Positions 11,205 through 22,325 of a stretch of DNA of 64,000 bases are shown here, piece after piece (the first letter of the stretch is position 1; every line of letters begins with the position of its first letter). Both the position numbers and the translations under genes were made by a program. Below the pieces are notes generated by a model. That model saw only the letters and a list, made by a program, of their open reading frames with translations, was not told where the DNA came from and made no database searches. Origin of the DNA: Takakia lepidozioides. Lineage: Eukaryota > Streptophyta > Takakiopsida > Takakiales > Takakiaceae. The stretch covers positions 52,018,001 through 52,082,000 of the forward strand of contig CM060731.1 of the NCBI GenBank assembly GCA_030704615.1, given 5' to 3'.

Positions 11205-11560
11205 TTGGGTATAACGGCGCCGTAATTGGGCACAGGAAAAGAAATAGCCGGCCGAAGGCTCGGGAGTGAAGCCAACAACGGTGAAAGTAATTGGGCTCCG
11301 CCAACCAAATACCCGGCTGCATCCTCCGGAGTGCAGGCGATAACGGCGCCGAAATGGGCCCCGAAAATCAAATACTCGGTTGAAGCCACCGGAGTGCAAC
11401 CGATAACGGCGCCGAAATTGGGTCCGGAAACCAAATACCCGGCTGAAGGCTAGGGATTGCAACCAATAACGGCGCCGAAATTGACCTGCGGAAACAAAAT
11501 TCTCGGCTGAAGCTTCCGCACTCCATCCAATAACGGCGCCAAAATTGGGCTCCGGAGAGC
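11205..11560. repeat. GGCGCC-bearing tandem repeat (about 62-bp period)
   Basis: Five or six units share AACGGCGCCGAAATTG followed by a variable stretch ending AAATACCCGGC. Open frames across it in both directions are translations of the repeat and not genes. Confidence 0.65.
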
Positions 11561-11787
11561 AAATACCCGCCTTACGGTAAGGGAGGCCTTGCTCTCATTT
11601 TGCTCTTCACTCTTCTCTGTTGTGCCCATCTCCTCCCTGCTTTGAGTTCGTGCTATGTCGTGAGGCCATGTCGTGCCCGAATCACATCTATCGACGCCAG
11701 ACGGGAGTCATTTTCCCGAAAGCAGACGACATCATTGTTTTCCTGGATGTTTATAGGGACGATCCTCGACTTGTCTAGCTGAGAGCA

Positions 11788-12219
11788 ATGGAGTTTCTTC
11801 CAGGATTGCACGATTCTCCTGGACCCCGGCTGGGGAGCAGGTGGTTCCTACGCATCATGGACCTGGACTTTCCGCATGAGTGGGAGCCGAACAGATCACG
11901 CACAGCGTTGCTGTATCGCTGGAATTGTTGCGAGTGGACGTATGATGAGTGCATAGGTGAAAACTTTACGCGTGGACGGACTGGCTCGGAAAGTGGGGAC
12001 ATTCTCTTCAGTTATGAGGATGAGGAGGAGGGGAACACAGGGCCCACTGTGAAAATGTCCTTCTACCAAGGGGGCGCTATCGATAAACACGACATCCTCG
12101 TTAGTTTCAACCGGGCGACAGAAACCACTGACATTTTGTTCAAATATAGGCACCCGGTCACTCAGGAGGTCCTTGAGAGGCCAGTTAGAGTTCCTTCTTC
12201 TTGGGCGAGGGGACCATAG
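11788..12219 (+). CDS. Unknown ORF inside element C
   Basis: An ATG-started frame of 143 codons encodes an acidic, aromatic-rich product (it contains EDEEEGNTGPTVKMSFYQGG). No domain is recognised, and no copy was found in elements A or B. It lies between the left repeat array and the transposase remnant. It may be a captured or element-specific gene, or a chance frame. Confidence 0.35.
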   Translation: MEFLPGLHDSPGPRLGSRWFLRIMDLDFPHEWEPNRSRTALLYRWNCCEWTYDECIGENFTRGRTGSESGDILFSYEDEEEGNTGPTVKMSFYQGGAIDKHDILVSFNRATETTDILFKYRHPVTQEVLERPVRVPSSWARGP

Positions 12220-12786
12220 GTCTTGCATGCTAGAGTAGACATGTTTCGACTCGCCGACACTCATGGCACATACATTTTCATTCAGAAATCAAGCAGCTCC
12301 CCTGTGCCATATGGGGAATATACATGCTTGGATAATCTTCTGTTAAGGTTTTTTGCAGTTCACTGCCAGTATGCTGGGACGTGTCCTTTGTCGTATGGAT
12401 TGCTGTTTGCACAAAGTGCAGTATGCAAATGCTGGAATGTGCAGTAGGACCCTTCCCACTGGGACACAGAACTAGCAATCTTGTAAAGACATTACATTTG
12501 CAGAACAGTAACAATGTATTTGTAGCAAATTGAAGTCTTCTCATAGAGGTGGACGAAAACGCCAGGATGGGCTGCGAAATCACTACAAATTGAATGAAGA
12601 GCAGTAACAAGGAAGCACTATGCAGTACATAGACCATAAACGGCGCTGAAATAGGCCTCAATGCCCGTTAATCTCCACACAATGTATGCTTTACTCGGAT
12701 CCATTTGTAGACAACCAAAATAAAAAAAGCATGCGCATGCCATTCATGGCCAAAAACCACATTCTCATGTATTGCGGCACCAAAAT

Positions 12787-13165
12787 TCACATGTAGCCAT
12801 GGCGATGCGGCACCACCAAGTGTATAATTCCTCCAAAAAAAATAGGGTGCAAGAAGATGAATGTAATATAATTGCCACTTTCTCCTTCCCGAATGTGGAA
12901 TGTCAAGCAGTCCGACCAGTGTCCTGTCGTATGGCCTTGTGCAGCTCGTTGAAACTCAGTGTTGGAGCATGGATGAAGACGTCCACTGCGGATATGCAAC
13001 TCATGCGCTTCAGAAAAATGTAATAAAGGTGTTTGCAGGGGACGTATGCCGCATTCTTCGATTCCATAACAAGGAAGTCATCAAATTGTTTCTTCACATG
13101 AGGGTTGAATTTGGATGCCAAAATACAGATGAATGTGTTCCTGATTACAGTCGTGATTCACCACG
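12787..13165 (-). pseudogene. Transposase C-terminal (SWIM finger) remnant of element C
   Basis: The frame at 13121-12903 contains VPCKHLYYIFLKRM and VDVFIHAPTLSFNELHKAI. These align with the C-terminus of the element A transposase (YPCKHLYYIYLKRL, DDFIHAPALSVNELHKLL). The second CxH pair of the SWIM zinc finger is kept, but the first CxC pair is not visible. Everything upstream of the SWIM region is missing, so only about 110 codons survive. Confidence 0.75.
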
Positions 13166-13224
13166 TGTCCGGATATCGGTGCCGACATCCGAATGGCAGT
13201 AATCCTGAATCGGCAGAATGGATG

Positions 13225-14640
13225 TATTTCGGCGCCGAAATTCATTCTTCATCTCCTTTTCCGACCCTAATTCTGCTGCCCTGCGGATGGATTTCGGTGC
13301 CGAAATTCATCTGAAGTCTGTTTTTTTTTTTTTTCTTCTTTGCGACAGATGAACTTCGGCGCCGAATCTCATCCAAGTCCTCCCTTCTAATTTTCCTTTT
13401 TCTTCGCAAGCAATGAATTTCGGCGCCGAAATTCATCCGAAGTCCTCCCGAATTTATTTTTTTCTCCGCGAGCAATGAATTTCGGCGCCGAAATTCATCC
13501 GAAGTCCTCCCGAATTTTTTTTTTCTTCGCCAGCAATGAATTTCGGCGCCGAAATTCATCCGAAGTCCTCCCGAATTTTATTTTTTCTTCGGGAGCAATG
13601 AATTTCGGCGCCGAAATTCATCCGAAGTCCTCCCGATTTTATTTTTTTTCTTCGCGAGAATGAATTTCGGCGCCGAAATTCATCCGAAGTCCTCCCGAAT
13701 TTTATTTTTTTTCTTCGCGAGCAATGAATTTCGGCGCCGAAATTCAACCGACTCCATCCCTCCAAATTCTTTTCAGGGTTTGAGCGCTGGATTTCGGCGC
13801 CGAAATTCATCCAATGCCCTCCCTCCAATATTTATTTTTCTTTGAAATGGATGAATTTCGGTGCCGAAATTCATCCTTACTGTCCGCAATGAGTAACTCT
13901 AATATTACATTTTCTATGCGACGGATGAATTTCGGCGCCGAAATTCGTCCAAACCCGACACTTACTATTTGCTTCTGGATGATATAATTTTCCGTAAATC
14001 GTTGGAAATACCCCGTTCCGACGAAGATAACAGGAATATTCTGCATTTAATGGAGAAATCGGCATATTGAATCCATTCTGTCAAAATTAATTGTATTTTA
14101 GCCGTTTTTTTCATTTGAAACCGACAGTATCCATTAAGTGGTCTTTTTCGCACGGGACGTTGCCGCACATAAAGTATAATTTCGGCGTCGAAATTATAGT
14201 TAAATGTCCAGAAATGGCAAGTCCAACAGGCATGGACAGCATCCGTCAGGGGCAATGATGGCGGCAAATCATAGCATGGTGCCGATTTAGTCTTCGCTCT
14301 GGATGAATTTCGGCGCCGAAATATGGATGATTTCACCTCGTCTACGCGTGGACGGAGATATTCGTAATGAATTTCGGCGCCGAAATATGGATGATTTCAC
14401 CTCGTCTACGCGTGGACGGAGATATTCGTAATGAATTTCGGCGCCGAAATATGGATGAAATGTGCCCAAGTGCATCCGTTTCCACTGTTCCGGAATTAAT
14501 TCCGGCTCCGATATCCCACTGACAGGTTTGCTCATGACGAATGAGGACTTGGGAAGCGATGAATTGCGGCGCCGAAATTTGTAAGTTTGTGTACGAAAGC
14601 ACTTGAATAGGATGAATTTCGGCGCCGAAATTCATCCGTC
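13225..14640. repeat. GGCGCC palindrome array of element C
   Basis: At least fourteen copies of the palindrome GAATTTCGGCGCCGAAATTC lie in units of about 60 bp separated by TCCTCCCG and T-rich stretches; units near 14300-14450 have a longer period. Each unit can form a hairpin with the GGCGCC core at its apex. The array sits between the transposase remnant and gene 2. Long open frames here are repeat translations. Confidence 0.85.
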
Positions 14641-15269
14641 CGCTGATGAAACGTACCGACCTGACTGTTGAATGTCATAGGCAGGGGATTTTCATGGCGG
14701 TTGGGTTTCATGATGTGCGGATATTTCATTCAATGTCGGCTGCTCCGGGAACAGCATCCGGTGAACGGAAGGTATTTCGGTGCCGCAATTCGGATAAACC
14801 ATCTTGTACTGGTGGCTGGAACTGGCACGCGTCGTGTTCCAGTCGACTTCATCCGTGCGAACGTGTCAGGGGTCACAATCTCTTCATCACCCATACGGCA
14901 GAAAGTGGTGGACGGTGGCAACGCTTCGGGAGACGTGGCTGCTTACACATCTGCTCGTGTAGAGTGGTTGCATGTTCCACCGCTTCGCTCTCTCGCTCCT
15001 TGCCCTTCTGCAGTGACATTCTCCTGCGTTTCCTCTCCTTATGCGGCATAGTGGTAGCATAGAGTTTGTGGAAGGTCAGGTGACTCCGGCAAAGAGAAGG
15101 AGGACGCGGGATTTTGGGAAGCCGCCGACGACACGACTTAAGCTCCGTCTCATGCATCAAATGTAGACCTCGTTATCCGGAGACTCGGATCGCCCACCAG
15201 TGAGAGATTCGTGCTTTGCGGATGTGAAGCACTCCATACGCAATATTCCTTTTACACCTTTTTTTTTGC

Positions 15270-16957
15270 GTGCAGTGTCTCATGTTTTCCTGTTTGTTTG
15301 ACATGGGAGCTGGGGAGGGATCGCAGGGGGGCGAAGCAACACAGTCAACTTTGGATACTCCTGCCCGGGTGCTGCGCTCGCAAGGTGGAAGTGCATCGAG
15401 GCAGACGAGTCCTCATTCAACACCTCAGATATCGCCTCAGAAAAGCCCACCTAGAGTTCGGAAGTCGAGGAAGCAGAAGGAGCCCATGGCTTCGCCAGTA
15501 AAACCCCTAGGGAGACTGGAAGCAGAGATATTGGGTTTGCAGTCAATTTCAAAAAACACGGATGCGGTGGAGGCTGCTGGAGATGTGGGAGTTGGATCTG
15601 CAGAAGGGCGGCCCATTGAGCTGACAGAAGGAGAGGACGACAACGTGGTACGACTTGGCGACGATCAGAACCTGCTGGAGCTTGCGGAGGAGCAAAACCT
15701 CCAGGACATTTCCTTCTCTGCAGACTCTTATCTTTCAGGCATTTTGCTTCGTGAAGAAACATTAGAAATTCAAATTACGTGAAACAGGAAGACTTGTTGA
15801 TTCCATAGTTGATCCACTGGAGTATAACGTCCTGTTCAACCATGTGGGAGAGAAGGACATTCTTTGTGATTTGTCGGGCAAGCCATGGAGGTATGGCAGG
15901 ACCAGGAGTCCTGCATTCATCCCAGACGCTCATGGAAACATGTACGGATGTTGAAGGCAGGGTCCTCGACATCACTGCAAATACAGGTGAGAACGTTAAT
16001 TGAATGCGGCACCAAAATTGACACCATTTCCGTTTGTGTATGTTTGCTTGTGCGAGGAAGCGACTCATTCTTGAGTTTGGTTGTGGTTGTGTCGTATGAA
16101 TTTGCAGGTGCCTGTATGTGGGCGGGAAGGATGTCGAACCGATTTGTGTTCTCATTTGAGGGGGATACGGCCTTGTACGATTACAATTTGGCGGGCCTTC
16201 AGCGTTTGCCTCCGACTGAGGATCCCAAAAACGCAGAAGATGACGTGGAAGGGGAGGAGGAAGATGAAGAGGAGGAAGTCCAGGAAATTCGTTCGATGCA
16301 GGGGTGCTCGAAGCCGCTTCCCCCAATGCCTGTCTTCGAGTGAGTTGCACCATAGTAAGTGTATTGGTTTCGGTTGTAGGGACCATGCAACCTGCCGATG
16401 ATTCCCTGTTTGAATTCTCTAATGTACTTCATTCTATGTTTGTGCGTACACTCAGCCTTGCAGAGTCGTCCGACGAGGAGAAGCTGGGAGACTTGCCCGA
16501 ATCGGACCCTGTTGCAGAGGAAAAGACAGAATCGCATCGGCCATTCTTTGCCAGAAAATCGTTTCTCGCGAGTCCCCAGAAGCCTTTTTTTCTACCAGCC
16601 TATGCAGACACGGCTGCCAGAGAAGCCATCAGCAGGGAGGATAGGCCTACTCGGTTAGAGCAATTGACATACGGGAATGGGCAGAGAATTATAATGAGGC
16701 GTGAGGCCAAACATAGAATTGTGAAAGGCAGAGTAGGGAAGTTCATAATAGAATCCGCGTCCGAGAGCGAGGGGAATGTTGAGGACACTTCCGCACCCAG
16801 GTGGACAGTTCCGGCTGGTGAGGATGGTATTTTTGAGGGGAGGGCTTCTCAGAGTAACAGCGGTAGCGGCAGTGCAGGTTCGGAGGCAGGTGGAAGGCAG
16901 CCATCCTTGCATGAGGCCGGGGATGCATCGGACAGTGATAGCGGATCCTCACCATAG
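15270..16957 (+). pseudogene. Gene 2 of element C: internally deleted methyltransferase-like protein
   Basis: The first part (15302-15780) is a charged, Ser/Pro/Lys-rich N-terminal region. It runs directly into the C-terminal part of the methyltransferase-like domain: SPAFI...QTLMETCTDV, then LDITANTG at a splice donor (15987). The exon from 16108 resumes with ACMWAGRMSN and FVFSFEGD. Intron 15987-16107 has GT-AG ends and the same position and phase as the last intron of gene 2 in element B. A second intron (16340-16455) leads to an acidic Ser/Glu-rich tail ending at 16957. One extra C near 15900 shifts the frame. The ParB-like region and motif-IV region are absent. Confidence 0.7.
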
Positions 16958-17648
16958 CAAAGTCTCATTTGGATCCTTTTGTTGTACAGTTCTGAAACAC
17001 TTAATGAAAATATTGACGATTTGAAAAATCATTGTGTTCAGACTGCTTGTCCGATTCCCTACATTTCTTCCGCCAACCAAAATGTATAATAAAAGCAGAA
17101 GAGACGCAAACTTCATTGAAGAACCCTACAAGTAATTTATGCACACCATCGAGCCGAGAACTTGAAGCCATGAAAACCCTGCCGTTTCTAACATTCCTAT
17201 TGGGAAATTTGGCGCCGAAATAGCCCAATGCGCGCCTTCGTTATATGGGCCTCAAAAATTCCACGGATGAATTACTGTACCAAAATATCGCGATGGAAGC
17301 CTTCAGCACAAGGCACTTCAGCACATTCCACTTGGGTATTTTGGCGCCCAAATAGCCCGTTCTGCGCCATTAAATACCGCACTATATCACATTTTAAGAG
17401 GTAATTTCGGTGCCGAAATACCCCGGTGGATGTCTTCAAAACACCATTTTAGCACACTGCTCTTGGGGAATAATGGCGCCGAAATACCTCATTCCGCATC
17501 CTGGACCAGGAGAAACAGACCCTATTACCGAGGTAAGAAGACATAACACCGTCAATAAAGGCAGGAAAATTCCAATTCCGCGGATGTCCGCTCATGAGCT
17601 CATAGGCTCATGGGCTCATGGGCTCATGCGCTCATGAAATAGTAAACC
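16958..17648. repeat. Element C right end: scattered GGCGCC sites and terminal ATGAGC repeats
   Basis: No gene is seen. TTGGCGCC or ATGGCGCC sites recur at about 17210, 17343 and 17473. The last 60 bp (17588-17636) carry six GCTCATG(A/G)GC-type motifs before the inverted terminal sequence. Confidence 0.6.
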
Positions 17649-20196
17649 TCAACAATTCAATGGTCTCATTAATGAAGTGACTTCCTTGATCACTGATAAA
17701 TTCCAAGGGACAGCTAAATCGTGTAAGTATGTTCTCATACAGAAACCTTGATGTGGACTTGGCTGTGTTGTCCCTCAAAGCTTTAACTTCCACCCACTTC
17801 GTAGTATAATCAGTGGCTGTAATTATGTACCTGTCCTGTGTATTCTTGGCTGGTGGGTTAATTGGTCCAACAAAGTCTAGTCCCCATTTCTGAAATGGTT
17901 CCGTAGGCATTGTAGGATGCAAAGACATTTTCCCAGATCTCTGCAAAGGTCCCAGCCTCTGACATTCATCACAACTCTGACAATACTTGTGTACATCTTT
18001 GAACAAAGTAGACCACCAGTAACCTGCATGTAGTATTTTCCTGCTGGTAGTCTCTTCTCCAAAATGACCTCCTGCCACTCCTTTATGAACTTCCTCCAAA
18101 ACTTTATTAACTTCATGGTGGTATAAGCATCGCTTCAGCACTCCATCTGGTCCTAGCTTATACATTCTGCTCCCTACCATAGTGTAAGGTAGAGCCTTGA
18201 TAGCAATTCTCTTTCTCTGCTCCTTTCCATAACTTGGTGGGCACTGACCATGAGCAAGGTAGTATCTGATTGGCCACTGCCAATCTAACCAGTCATCTGC
18301 ACTTCCCTGCACCTCCACTGTAAATAGACTCGCATCTGGTAATTGATCATCTACTCCCGTGGTTGGTTCTCCTGTTGATAACCTTGACAAGTGATCCGCC
18401 ACAAGATGCAGTCTCCCAGGCTTGTAAACAACCTCGAACTCAAACTCGTGCAAGATTATCAACCATCTTGCTATTCTTCCGCTTATCAGAGGTTTGTTTA
18501 TCAGGTATATCAGAGCCTGGTAATCCACATAGAACATAAACTTCTTGCCCAACAGGTAATGCCTGAATTTCTTCACTGCATAGATCATTGCCAATGCTTC
18601 TCTTTCCGTTGTGCTATAATTTCTTTCGGCATTGTTCATCAATCGGCTAGCATAGTACACAGGTGAATCTATCCTTCCTGTTACATTTTGGGCTAACACC
18701 GCTCCTAGTGCTTCTCCAGAAGCATCACAGTGAACATGAAATATTTTCTTCCAGTGAGGACTAATCAACACAGGTGTAGTTGTTACTGACAATGTAAGTT
18801 CCTCAAAAGCCTGTTGACATTCAGGTGTCCATGCAAACACTGCATCTTTCTTCAGAAGTTTGCTCAATGGTGCTGCTATCTGTGCATACCGTCTGACAAA
18901 TCTTCTGTAATAGCTGGTTTGTCCAAGGAATCTCCTTAGACTCTTAACATTCACTGGTGGTGGAGAGGCTTTAATGGCCTCTGTTTTCCTGGGATCCACA
19001 AGAAGTCCCCTCTTATATACAATGTGTCCCAGAAGCACCCCTGAGTTCACACAGAAAGTACACTTCTCTAGATTCAAGCCCAGACCTCTCATCCTGCATC
19101 TGGCCAGACATAACTCCAATTTATGCAAGTGCTCATTCTTAGAGCTGTACACACTGAAATCATCCAAGAACACCTGCATGAAATCATCCAGATACTCATG
19201 AAAAGATTCACTTATCACTCTCTGAAAGGTCGCTGGTGCATTACAAAGTCCAAAGGGCATGACTTTGTATGCATAAGCACCCCAGTCTATGATGAAAGCT
19301 GTTTTTCCTTGGTCTCCTTCTGCCACTTGCACTTGATTATAACCACTGAAGCCATCCATGAATGAGTACATCTCATGGCCTGCCACAGTGTCTAATACTG
19401 CTTCTGTGAATGGCAAAGGGAAAGGATCTTTCTTCGTACAAGCATTCAGCTTCTTGTAGTTCACACAAACTCTTAGTTTACCATTCTTCTTGGGAACTAT
19501 CACAATGGGTGACAACCAAGTTGTATACTCTATTGGGTATATAAACTTAGCCTCAGCCAACTTCTTGATCTCTTCTCCAACCTTCTGTGCGTAGTTGGGA
19601 TTCATTCTGTACCTTGCCCGCTTGATTGGTACTGACCCCGGTTCCAGTTCAATCTTATGCTGACAGATTTCAGGTGGTATCCCTTTTAGAGCCTCATAGC
19701 TCCAAGCAAATACATCTCTGTATTTGATGAACAAACTCTTAGCTTCTTCAAAGAATTCTGGCTCCAAATCAGCTCCTACCTTCACCATCCTCGGTTCCTC
19801 TTTAGTTCCCACATTCACTTCCCTCACTTGCTCATCAGCTGTGATTGTCCAACCAGTCACCACTTCATCCTGTAAAGTCACAGTGGCTGGTTCCTCTAGG
19901 ATTTCCATTTCTCCTTCTTTTTCTTCATAGAAATGTGATGGGTAACTGCTGGTTTCCTCTTCAATCGGTGTTGTTGACACTACACCACAACAGATACCCC
20001 TTAAACAACTTAGGCCTTCCAGCCGCATCTTTGCAACCTGCTCCCACTCTGGGTGTGCAGCAAACAGGGTAGCTTCCTGCTCCTCATCCAGTCCTCCTCT
20101 CCAGTCATACTCTCTGACTCCTCGAGGTCTTCTCGTAGCAGGTAATCTACTAGATTTCTTTGTGGTAATTTGTATCTCGTGTATCCCATTATGCAC
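17649..20196 (-). pseudogene. pol of element Y: RT, RNase H, integrase N-terminal half
   Basis: About 850 codons. Order: N-terminal linker; RT with SPIVIVPKKNGKLRVCVN, FMDGFSGYNQ, MPFGLCNAPATFQ and the catalytic VFLDDFSVYS; RNase H (HVHCDASGEALGAV, DYQALIYLINKPL); integrase zinc finger (HX3HX~28CX2C around CQSCDEC); and the core up to ISDQGSHFIN. The frame is open to the insertion point of element C. It overlaps gag in another frame: pol reads upstream through LLTVHNGIHEIQ past the gag stop, suggesting a -1 shift or reinitiation. No D[ST]G protease motif is visible before RT, unusual for a gypsy pol. Confidence 0.9.
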
Positions 20197-20198
20197 GG

Positions 20199-21947
20199 TT
20201 AGTAACTGAGAATTCCTCTGGAATTTCCTTGGTAATTCCCTCTTGAATTACCTCTCCCTTCTATGCCATTGTTATAACCACCAGACCTACCATAGTGGTC
20301 CTGATCATTGTTTCTTCTTGGCTGGGGCTGCACATGATGCACCCTTACTTGCCTAGGTTCTCTTGCAACTGTCCTTCTGTTGTAGTAACAATTCTCAGTA
20401 GAATGGTTATCCATTTTACAGATAGTACAGTGTTTCTCCTTCATGTGGCATTCTGTGGTGGTATGGCCTTCATTCTGGCACTTTGCACACCATACACCCT
20501 TCCTCCAATGTGTTGCAGCCTTTGTGGCATACTTCTTCAAGATTTCTTCCAATCTTTTCTCATAGTTATCCCTCTTCAACTTCTCCTTTCTCTTACTCTT
20601 CCTTTTTAGTTCTTGCTCTTCTTCTTCATCTGACTCATCCTCAGAGTCCTCATCATCCCTTTTCTCTCTCCTGAGCATTCCCAATTGCTCAATTCTGTTT
20701 GCAGTTTCAAATGCCTCCTCCACTGTATTATGGGGTAACATATCCACTTTCTTTTGCAACTCTGGTCTTAGTCCACTCACAAACCAAGTCTTCTGTAACC
20801 CTGGTGCTGGTACTGCAGCCAGCTTTTTCATCATCAATTCCATCTTTTCCATATACTCCTCAACAGTTTCATGCTTCTTTTGCTTTAACTGTTGTAAACT
20901 TCCATACACTTCATCCTCAGTTTTACTTGTCCTGAACCTATTTCGGAATGCTGTATTCAAGCCATTCCAGGTTAGAAAATGATTATCAGGGAATCTTGCA
21001 TACCATTCACTTGTTTTCTTTATAAGTGAACAAGGAAACAATCTCATCTTGGCATCATTGCCATTCTCATTGTTCACTATACACATGTGCTCAAATTGGC
21101 TAATGTGTACATCGGGATCCATTTTTCCTGAATATATTGGAAAAGGTGGTTTTACCCGTGTTGGTTGTAACGCCATCTGTGGCCCTACTTTCTGCCCACT
21201 GACAGGTGCTGGCACCCTTGCTGGTGCTGGTCCTTCTGGACCTGTTGTTGTTGTGGTGGATCTTCCACCAAGTGGTGGCCCTTGAGCACTCCCTGCTTCT
21301 GGCCCCACGATATTCACAGTATTCCCAGCTTCAGTTGCACTACTTCCCACACTCCCTGTCCCCCCAGAGCCAGATCCAGGCAGTCCGCCCGATCCCCCTG
21401 AGCCGACACCTTCGTTGGCCTGTGATCCAAGTGCTCCACTTGATCCAGGTCCAACGGGTTGGGATGTCCTGGTTTTAGTCTCAACCTCAGCTGTTGGGTC
21501 TACTTCTTCATATTCTTCCTCTTCCAATTTCTTCTCTCTGTTTTCATCCTCCAAGTTCTGCCCTTGGGTTTCTTCTTCACTCATGTAACTGTGTTGGAGA
21601 GTCTGAACTCTCCGTTGGCTCTGCCACATCCTCTCCTCCTTCTTCACCTTCCGCTTCAGAAACTGGAGTCCTGCTTTTGGTGTTCCATGCCAACTCTTAT
21701 CAAAGATTTCTGTCAAATCTTTTATCCAGGGATGTACCTCAGATCTTTCACCTCGTGATTGATCTTCTTCCCGTACCAATTCCCTTAATCTTTCTTGCAA
21801 AGAAACAGAAGGAGTGGCATCCAACTCTAGGGCTTCAGCTCGTGGAATCGGTTTTGCGGGAGACTGCTCCGCCCTCCCCTGATTGCCTTGTGCTTCCTCA
21901 TTCTTGCAGGTGAAGGTGTCTGCTGCAATTGAATCTGCTTCATTCAC
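20199..21947 (-). CDS. gag of element Y
   Basis: A 582-codon frame. The N-terminal third is acidic with a Gly/Ser-rich linker. It is followed by a retrotransposon capsid-like domain (HISQFEHMCIVNNENG, FRNRFRTSKTEDEVYGSL, HETVEEYMEKMELMM), a basic coiled region, and two zinc knuckles CAKCQNEGHTTTEC and CTICKMDNHSTENC (both CX2CX4HX4C). An Arg/Gly/Asn-rich nucleic-acid-binding tail follows. It is the particle protein of the element. It lies directly upstream of pol with overlapping frames, and no break is seen. Confidence 0.85.
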   Translation of the reverse strand: MNEADSIAADTFTCKNEEAQGNQGRAEQSPAKPIPRAEALELDATPSVSLQERLRELVREEDQSRGERSEVHPWIKDLTEIFDKSWHGTPKAGLQFLKRKVKKEERMWQSQRRVQTLQHSYMSEEETQGQNLEDENREKKLEEEEYEEVDPTAEVETKTRTSQPVGPGSSGALGSQANEGVGSGGSGGLPGSGSGGTGSVGSSATEAGNTVNIVGPEAGSAQGPPLGGRSTTTTTGPEGPAPARVPAPVSGQKVGPQMALQPTRVKPPFPIYSGKMDPDVHISQFEHMCIVNNENGNDAKMRLFPCSLIKKTSEWYARFPDNHFLTWNGLNTAFRNRFRTSKTEDEVYGSLQQLKQKKHETVEEYMEKMELMMKKLAAVPAPGLQKTWFVSGLRPELQKKVDMLPHNTVEEAFETANRIEQLGMLRREKRDDEDSEDESDEEEEQELKRKSKRKEKLKRDNYEKRLEEILKKYATKAATHWRKGVWCAKCQNEGHTTTECHMKEKHCTICKMDNHSTENCYYNRRTVAREPRQVRVHHVQPQPRRNNDQDHYGRSGGYNNGIEGRGNSRGNYQGNSRGILSY

Positions 21948-21976
21948 CTGGGTGGGGGGTAAACGGCCTGGTCCGG

Positions 21977-22279
21977 TTAAGAAACAAGTTGAAGGACGGG
22001 CTGCTTCTTCTTTGTCTTTGCTGGAGAAGGGCTAGACCCCTGCTGGCGATTCTCCATGACCTTTGAAGGCGAGTCGCTCTCTGGGGCTTTGAACTGCAAA
22101 GACTTGGCCTTGGAAGCCGCGTCCTTGAAACGCACAGGGCTAGGACTGGCAGGAAGACCCGTGCTCGTGGATCGGCTGGGTGTGCGTGCTGCAGCTAGCT
22201 CCACGGACTCTGCCTGCGGCTCTTCGGATTCATGCGATCCCTCCAGCACGTCCACCTTTCCGGTTAGGCATGCAAACAT
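21977..22279 (-). CDS. Leader ORF upstream of gag in element Y
   Basis: About 100 codons, acidic then Ser/Pro/Lys-rich (SPSPAKTKKKQPVLQL). It may be an N-terminal extension of Gag, because only a short stop-containing gap separates them. The element is truncated about 45 bp upstream, so the true start is lost. No domain is recognised. Confidence 0.4.
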   Translation of the reverse strand: MFACLTGKVDVLEGSHESEEPQAESVELAAARTPSRSTSTGLPASPSPVRFKDAASKAKSLQFKAPESDSPSKVMENRQQGSSPSPAKTKKKQPVLQLVS

Positions 22280-22325
22280 CTTCTGCAGTCAAGTCTCCTA
22301 GCATACAGTCTAAGAATTGTAGAAG

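Larger units (their letters stand above)
10819..17648. mobile_element. MULE-like element C (6.8 kb), internally deleted
   Basis: It is flanked by the 12-bp direct repeat TCAACAATTCAA (10807-10818 and 17649-17660), a target duplication. Its ends are inverted: GGTTGCTATTCCATGAGC on the left, and GGTTTACTATTTCATGAGC on the right read inward. The contents are, left to right, a transposase C-terminal remnant (minus), a GGCGCC palindrome array and the second gene (plus). This is the same divergent order as elements A and B. Most of the transposase and the ParB-like part of gene 2 are deleted, so it is probably non-autonomous. Confidence 0.8.
4525..22325 (-). mobile_element. Large Ty3/gypsy element Y with a 4.2-kb extra coding block, split by MULE-like element C
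   Basis: Minus-strand order is leader ORF and gag (22279-20199), RT-RNase H-integrase (20196-10070, interrupted at 10819-17648), CTGTG spacer, a long extra ORF block (9823-5585), polypurine tract, and the 3' LTR at 4525-5553. RT sequence (FMDGFSGYNQ, VFLDDFSVYS) resembles plant Tat/Athila-type non-chromodomain gypsy elements, which also carry extra coding sequence between integrase and the 3' LTR. The 5' LTR is missing: the element is cut at about 22325 by an inverted relic. Confidence 0.8.

Noticed and set aside
13242-14635. Several overlapping ORFs with repeated NFGAEIH or FRRRNS peptides
   Set aside because: Translations of the GGCGCC palindrome array in multiple frames and both strands; no independent coding signal.
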